A stretch of 11,159 nucleotides of DNA from Ichthyophonus hoferi (taxonomy: Eukaryota > Opisthokonta > Ichthyosporea > Ichthyophonida > Ichthyophonidae). Shown here in pieces: positions 7,516 to 11,159 of this stretch. The position numbers and the translations under genes were made by a program. Positions within the stretch are counted from its first letter, which is position 1; the number at the start of each line of letters is the position of its first letter. The stretch spans positions 181,636 through 192,794 of the forward strand of contig NAOQ01000026.1 of the NCBI GenBank assembly GCA_002751075.1. Direction: 5' to 3'. The notes beneath the pieces are model-generated. The model worked only from the letters and a program-made list of their open reading frames with translations, searched no databases and was not told the DNA's origin.

Positions 7516-7864
7516 CAGTCATATAGATATATATCCAAATATTAACTATCCATACACGTACACTTTCCCATCTATTTTTTTAATTTCTTTTTCAAGATCA
7601 CTTTGACTGTCTTTATTCAGGAATTTATTTTTTCGTTGTTGCCAAGGATGTTAAAGCTGATAATTTTAATACTTTGAAATTTTTAAAATATTAAAATTAA
7701 CATACGTGTATTTACCACTGTGATATTTCTAATATTATTTTTAATTTCGGGTTGAACCAATTTTCATTGCCACTTGGAAACAAAGAAAGTTTCAAGACAG
7801 AATGGTACTCTCAGGATTATGGCCTCAACACCACTAGTATAATCTAATAGTTAGGATATATACA

Positions 7865-7925
7865 AGATATGATATGATATAACCTAGTACAATATAGTAT
7901 AATATAGTATAGTGTAGTAAAATAG
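7865..7925. repeat. GATAT and ATAGT short tandem repeats
   Basis: GATAT units (7866-7880) pass into AATATAGTAT units (to about 7920). The stretch is low complexity and non-coding. Confidence 0.7.
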
Positions 7926-8141
7926 CTAGGAGAGGTTACAAATAGATTAACCAATGGATGAGAGAGGGATGGATATATATAAGAATGTATATATATAATA
8001 GTATATGCTAAATGTCGATGTAGATATAACCATCCAATCACTAATAAATTGTTGATCTATCAAAATTGAACTAACCAATGGTATAGATCCTGTACCTATA
8101 TAATAAGCCATTTCAGATCACACATTCTGATAGCATATTGC

Positions 8142-8422
8142 TTAGGCATCCTGCCTAAAAGAAGTCCAGCTAAATTGTTTAATAAAAAATATATATGGCT
8201 TGCCATGTCTGTACTCCGTGTAGGCAAAAAGAAACGTTAAAATGCCCCTTAATTCAATATGCTCACTTCCTTCTAAACAAATAAAGGTCACAGGAACGCT
8301 CTTGTCTCCATTTATTATTCCCAACATGGTAATACCAAGGTAATTTCTCTCACGGCACCAAGCTCGTCTAGCGATTCCAGTTCGTCTGGTGATTCGTTTT
8401 CTTCTAACTCTGATATTGACAT
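8142..8422 (-). other. Two short overlapping minus-strand frames of unknown origin
   Basis: At 8422-8315 a 35-codon frame starts MSISELEENESPDELESLDE and ends LPCWE; it is strongly acidic. Overlapping it in another frame, 8327-8142 encodes MLGIINGDKSVPVTFICLEG and about 40 more residues, ending in FRQDA; this frame is also open upstream of its ATG. Both have a more protein-like composition than other frames nearby. They abut the left arm of the palindrome. No family is recognised. They may be remains of one older coding sequence or simply chance frames. Confidence 0.25.
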
Positions 8423-9189
8423 CTCATAGATCGATGAGGACGATTACAATAGTAGTGTCATTGACCTTTGGTGCAATGAGAGTGTTAATAATAGGTGTAG
8501 GTGCAATGGGTATAACATTAGTGACCTTAGGACTGCTGGGTGTAGTATCAATGGCCGTTGGTACAGTGGAAGTGTCAATAATAGCTCTAGGTACGATTTT
8601 GCTATTAATTGCTTTAGGTTCAGTAGATATAACATCTGTAACCTTAGTAACACTGGGTGTAGTATTAATTGCCTTTGGTATAGTGGGAGTGGAATTAATG
8701 TGTAGGTACAGTAGGTTTAATATTGGCAACTTTAGGAACACTGGGTGTAGTTTCAATGTTACACCCACTGTACTTACACCTATCTATTACACTTCCACTG
8801 TACCAAAGGCTATTGATACTGCACCCAGTGTTCTTAAGGTTGACAATGTTATACCCACTGAACCTAAGGCAATTAATAATAAACCCACTATACCTATAGT
8901 TATTATTGGCACTTACACTATACTAAATGCCATTAATGCTACACCCAGTGTTTATAAGATTACTGATATTACATTCAATGTACTTAAAACTATTAATGAG
9001 ACTCCCACTGTACTAAAAACCATTGATGCTGCACCTACTTTTGCTAAGGCATTTAATGACATTTCCACTGTATCTAATACTTTCAATAGTCAGAAAATGT
9101 GTGTTATTAAACTAAACATCACTACTACCACCATAACCTCCATTAATAAAAATGGTAAAACAAAAGCAGCACCTGGTCTAGAAAAATAG
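8389..9189 (+). CDS. Longest plus-strand frame, across the palindrome; doubtful as a gene
   Basis: This 266-codon frame is the longest uninterrupted one in the window. Its first half reads the left arm backwards and yields a hydrophobic Gly/Val/Ile/Leu sequence (for example VTLVTLGVVLIAFGIVGV). Its second half reads the right arm forwards and yields the decapeptide repeat (TVPKAIDTAP, TVLKTIDAAP), then a Lys/Thr-rich end, SINKNGKTKAAPGLEK. The unlike halves follow from the inverted repeat, since a 30-bp unit keeps both strands open. No signal peptide, catalytic motif or family is recognised. It could be a real membrane-anchored repeat protein, but I favour a repeat-driven frame. Confidence 0.2.
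   Translation: MIRFLLTLILTSHRSMRTITIVVSLTFGAMRVLIIGVGAMGITLVTLGLLGVVSMAVGTVEVSIIALGTILLLIALGSVDITSVTLVTLGVVLIAFGIVGVELMCRYSRFNIGNFRNTGCSFNVTPTVLTPIYYTSTVPKAIDTAPSVLKVDNVIPTEPKAINNKPTIPIVIIGTYTILNAINATPSVYKITDITFNVLKTINETPTVLKTIDAAPTFAKAFNDISTVSNTFNSQKMCVIKLNITTTTITSINKNGKTKAAPGLEK
8450..8715 (-). repeat. Left arm of palindrome: 30-bp tandem array (decapeptide-coding on minus strand)
   Basis: About nine 30-bp units. On the minus strand they read as decapeptides such as TIPKAINTTP, SVTKVTDVIS, TEPKAINSKI, TVPTAIDTTP and SSPKVTNVIP. The order of variants is the same as in the right arm, so the whole array was copied, not just the unit. By eye identity to the right arm is around 80% over the 115 bp nearest the centre and lower further out. 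Confidence 0.88.
8762..9090 (+). repeat. Right arm of palindrome: 30-bp tandem array (decapeptide-coding on plus strand)
   Basis: Eleven 30-bp units read on the plus strand with consensus roughly P-[TS]-V-x-K-[AT]-I-[ND]-x-T. Examples are STVPKAIDTA, PSVLKVDNVI, PTEPKAINNK, PSVYKITDIT, FNVLKTINET, PTVLKTIDAA and PTFAKAFNDI. Alternating PKAIN and KVTD-type units suggest a higher-order repeat. The loop between the arms is about 8716-8761 and itself contains part of a unit. Confidence 0.88.
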
Positions 9190-9559
9190 TTATGCTGAGG
9201 TCAGCTTTTGATTGGGATTTGTTTTAAGAAATGCTTTAGTAAAAAAATATTGTACAGCCTTTAATTGTTAAAAATATAGGTGCCAAAAAAGATTATCCTG
9301 CAGTCTTCAGGAAGATTGCAGCTAGATATGTTGTAGTTGGTAGAAGAAATTGCAGTTGCCCAGAAATTTACCATTTCAAATAATAGTAATGATTGTGAGA
9401 CTCAGCTTAGGAATTTTGATCTACTTGAGTAAATCCAGGGTTTATCCTGATATCTATTGAGTCTTCTAAGCAATATGCCAATGAAGATAACTGGTTATAC
9501 CTATGTCCCCATAGTTTCAAGTAGAATATCAAAGAATGCTGGTGATAGACTAAAAGAAC
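9190..9559 (+). other. Undetermined stretch between the two repeat regions
   Basis: AT-rich but less simple than the introns. No frame stays open for long. Words such as GAAGATAACTGG resemble fragments of the repeat units further right, so this may be the most decayed part of the same sequence. No gene is assigned. Confidence 0.4.
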
Positions 9560-10803
9560 AGCTCATAACTATGGGCACTCTGCTACCAATGGAGTATATC
9601 CAGAGCTCTGTTTGAGGAATCATTAAAAGAAAGATTACCTCTTACCTCAAGAAAATATGAAGGATATTTTATGCACCACTACAGACAATAGCCTTCAAAC
9701 TAACATTACAAATCTAAGTCAATATTTATCCAAAAGAATAGCTGAGCACCCAGAAGAAGATTTTGAGTGGTCAACTCAATTATCATCATGAAACAATCAT
9801 AGTTTAGCTAAAACCCTGTTTGAAGACTCAGATAAATATTTTAATTGGGAAAGTTATTTATCATTGAAACTCACTCAGTATGTGGTCAGCACATTATTTG
9901 AGAATTTAGCAATACATCAAAAAAATATGAAGAAGACTTTCGACATCACTATGGACTATAACAACAGACCTAGCACCAAGGCAACTACTAACTACGACGC
10001 CAATTGAGGATATTTTCTATACTACTACAGATGCTGGTAAAGGTTTAGATCAGTCATTAAAACCTATACCATTACAAGATATAAGTAATAATTTTAGCAC
10101 TATGATGGACAATAACAACAGGTTGTAACTGTTGTTTCCTCCAAGCTAGATGTGGGACTAGAGTGGGAGTTATACTGCTTAATGGAACCACATATGAAAC
10201 CAGATCCATATTTGTTCAGAATAATCATTGAGGGTTCTGTGGAATAATTGACTTGTACGATTGGAGCATTACCTAGACAAGTATTGTATGGTACTTCTAC
10301 TACTACTAATAGAAAATGCAAGCAAACCACAAGTTCAGATAATTAATCTAATTTGACATTTGAGGAACTAGATTTAAAATAGGTAAGTGAATCATCATCA
10401 AACCCTAATCAGAGTTTATTAAGAGCTCTAGCCCAGGAGTCTAGTGTAGGTAAAAGTTTGCATTAGTCTGTTGAAACATCATATCAAGAAAATTTAGAGT
10501 ACACATAAAGATTATAATTGGGCAACTGAGTCATTATTAAAACCAAATCCAGGTTTAACAAGAATTCTGGCTGCGGATTCTGGTAAAGGTTTAAATTGGT
10601 CAATAGAGTCAGTATGTCAAGAAGATATGGAAGACTTGGATGAAGAATTTAATCTGGCAACTGGATCATCATCAAACCCCAATTTTAGTTTAGTCAGAAC
10701 TCTGGCTGAGGATTTTGGAGAAAGCTTTGATTGGTCAATGGAGTCAGTATCTCAACGAAATGTGGAAAACACTAAAAATAATGTTAAGAATACTATGTCA
10801 GAG
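9560..10803 (+). pseudogene. Decayed tandem-repeat protein-coding region, period about 45 residues
   Basis: Several plus-strand blocks read as versions of one unit, with core [FYL]-[ND]-W-[AS]-T-E-S-S-S-x-N-P-N-x-S-L-x-R followed by L-A-E-D-S-G-K-G. Recognisable copies begin near 9765 (WSTQLSS), 9843 (NWESYLSL), 10160 (EWELYCLM), 10390 (SSSNPNQSLLRALAQES), 10519 (WATESLLKPNPGLTRILAAD) and 10654 (LATGSSSNPNFSLVRTLAED). The TCATCATCAAACCC word and its counterparts fall at 10392, 10531 and 10666, spacings of 139 and 135 bp. An ENMKDI / TTTDN motif recurs near 9650, 9925 and 10005. The region is interrupted several times and is not a working gene as it stands. No family is recognised. Confidence 0.6.
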
Positions 10804-10839
10804 GTGGGTAGTCTGATATTTGTGCGTATATATATGTGA
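10498..10839 (+). CDS. Open remnant of the 45-residue repeat, possible terminal exon
   Basis: This frame is open for about 113 codons to a TGA and contains the two best preserved repeat copies. One has the core WATESLLKPNPGLTRILAAD and the other SSSNPNFSLVRTLAEDFGES, with FDWSMESVSQRN following. At 10801-10803 the frame reaches GAG|GTGGGT, a good phase-0 donor resembling those of PP4R3, after which the composition changes to AT-rich, non-repeat sequence. It could be an exon of a larger gene, the end of a gene with polyadenylation words downstream, or a fossil. A methionine at 10627 has no evident start context. Confidence 0.35.
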   Translation, partial: STHKDYNWATESLLKPNPGLTRILAADSGKGLNWSIESVCQEDMEDLDEEFNLATGSSSNPNFSLVRTLAEDFGESFDWSMESVSQRNVENTKNNVKNTMSEVGSLIFVRIYM

Positions 10840-11159
10840 TTATATTGGTATTTACCTGGTAATGTATCTATTGGGAATATTTTTCATTGAATATTTTAGT
10901 TTTCTATGCTTTATATTTCTTTTTATCTTTCTCTTTTCCCCTTTATGTACCTGTATATATATCTATCTATATGTTACATGTGTATGTTACAAGAGTGTTA
11001 ACTCCAAATAAATATATAGTTTAGCCAAAGTTATGATAATAAAGCAGATCAAGAAATAGTCAGTATAATATTCATTAGGCGTATAATTTTATTATTCAAG
11101 TAAATGATTTGTCAAAGCATAGTATGCAAGCGCTTATATAGATTATAGATAATTTGGTT
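10840..11159 (+). other. 3' flank of the repeat region with polyadenylation words
   Basis: AT-rich DNA with a T/C-rich tract (about 10908-10945) and two AATAAA words at 11007-11012 and 11038-11043. They could end a plus-strand transcript, but such words are expected by chance in this composition. A 63-codon frame here reads as low-complexity Phe/Leu/Tyr and is not supported. Confidence 0.4.

Larger units (their letters stand above)
7346..8141. other. AT-rich intergenic region
   Basis: About 800 bp without a convincing gene. It holds TATG/TACG-rich simple sequence (7365-7515), T-rich DNA, and GATAT/ATAGT repeats. A short minus-strand run near 7580-7640 reads LNKDSQSDLEKEIKKIDGKV and has some coding flavour, but stops close on both sides and no family is recognised. 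Confidence 0.6.

Noticed and set aside
7580-7830. Possible mobile-element protein scraps on the minus strand (LNKDSQSDLEKEIKKIDGKV; WFNPKLKIILEIS)
   Set aside because: Too short, bounded by stops and without a diagnostic motif; composition alone does not support a feature.
8424-8768. Minus-strand 114-codon frame as an independent gene
   Set aside because: It is the decapeptide reading of the left palindrome arm; described as a repeat because it has no start context or flanking gene structure.
10100-10330. Minus-strand 76-codon frame
   Set aside because: Antisense to a diverged 45-residue repeat copy and without family similarity.
1-11159. tRNA genes, rRNA, CRISPR arrays
   Set aside because: No B-box-like GGTTCGA context, rRNA core words or spaced identical repeats were seen on either strand.

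Overview
The window is AT-rich eukaryotic nuclear DNA. It has spliceosomal introns with GT...AG ends, recurring GTGAGT donors and TACTAAC/TACTAAT branch-point words, abundant microsatellites, and low gene density. One gene is recognised with confidence: a serine/threonine protein phosphatase 4 regulatory subunit 3 (PP4R3; SMEK in vertebrates, falafel in flies, Psy2 in yeast). It lies on the minus strand from 6641 leftwards to at least 225 and runs off the left edge. The species cannot be named from the sequence. The intron architecture and divergent protein fit an early-branching opisthokont or another unicellular eukaryote, but this is only an inference.

Layout from right to left along PP4R3: a candidate promoter with E2F-like and clustered CCAAT words (about 7150-7345); a roughly 500-bp leader (6642-7149); exon 1 (EVH1/PH-like domain plus the start of the SMK-1 domain); then nine further exons carrying the SMK-1 and ARM/HEAT-like body. 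I rebuilt ten exons (651 complete codons) by matching reading frame, splice signals and the remembered human and fly family sequence. One is a 31-nt micro-exon. The introns (77 to 1172 bp) hold the microsatellites, a 21-bp AT minisatellite, a possible frame-breaking poison exon, and many copies of the word TGATTGG/CCAATCA.

From 7346 to about 8140 is AT-rich intergenic DNA. The right third (about 8140-10840) has no recognisable host gene but is not random. At 8450-9090, a 30-bp tandem array that encodes a Pro/Lys/Ile-rich decapeptide repeat is duplicated head-to-head, forming a large imperfect palindrome with a loop of about 46 nt. From about 9560 to 10803 are decayed tandem copies of a repeat with a 45-residue period, the last two copies still open and ending at a good splice-donor word. 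This part looks like an old repeat-protein gene or repetitive element in decay. I cannot assign it to a family.

The genes do not form an operon-like unit. The recognised gene is a cell-cycle/DNA-damage phosphatase targeting subunit, which agrees with the E2F/CCAAT character of its upstream region.
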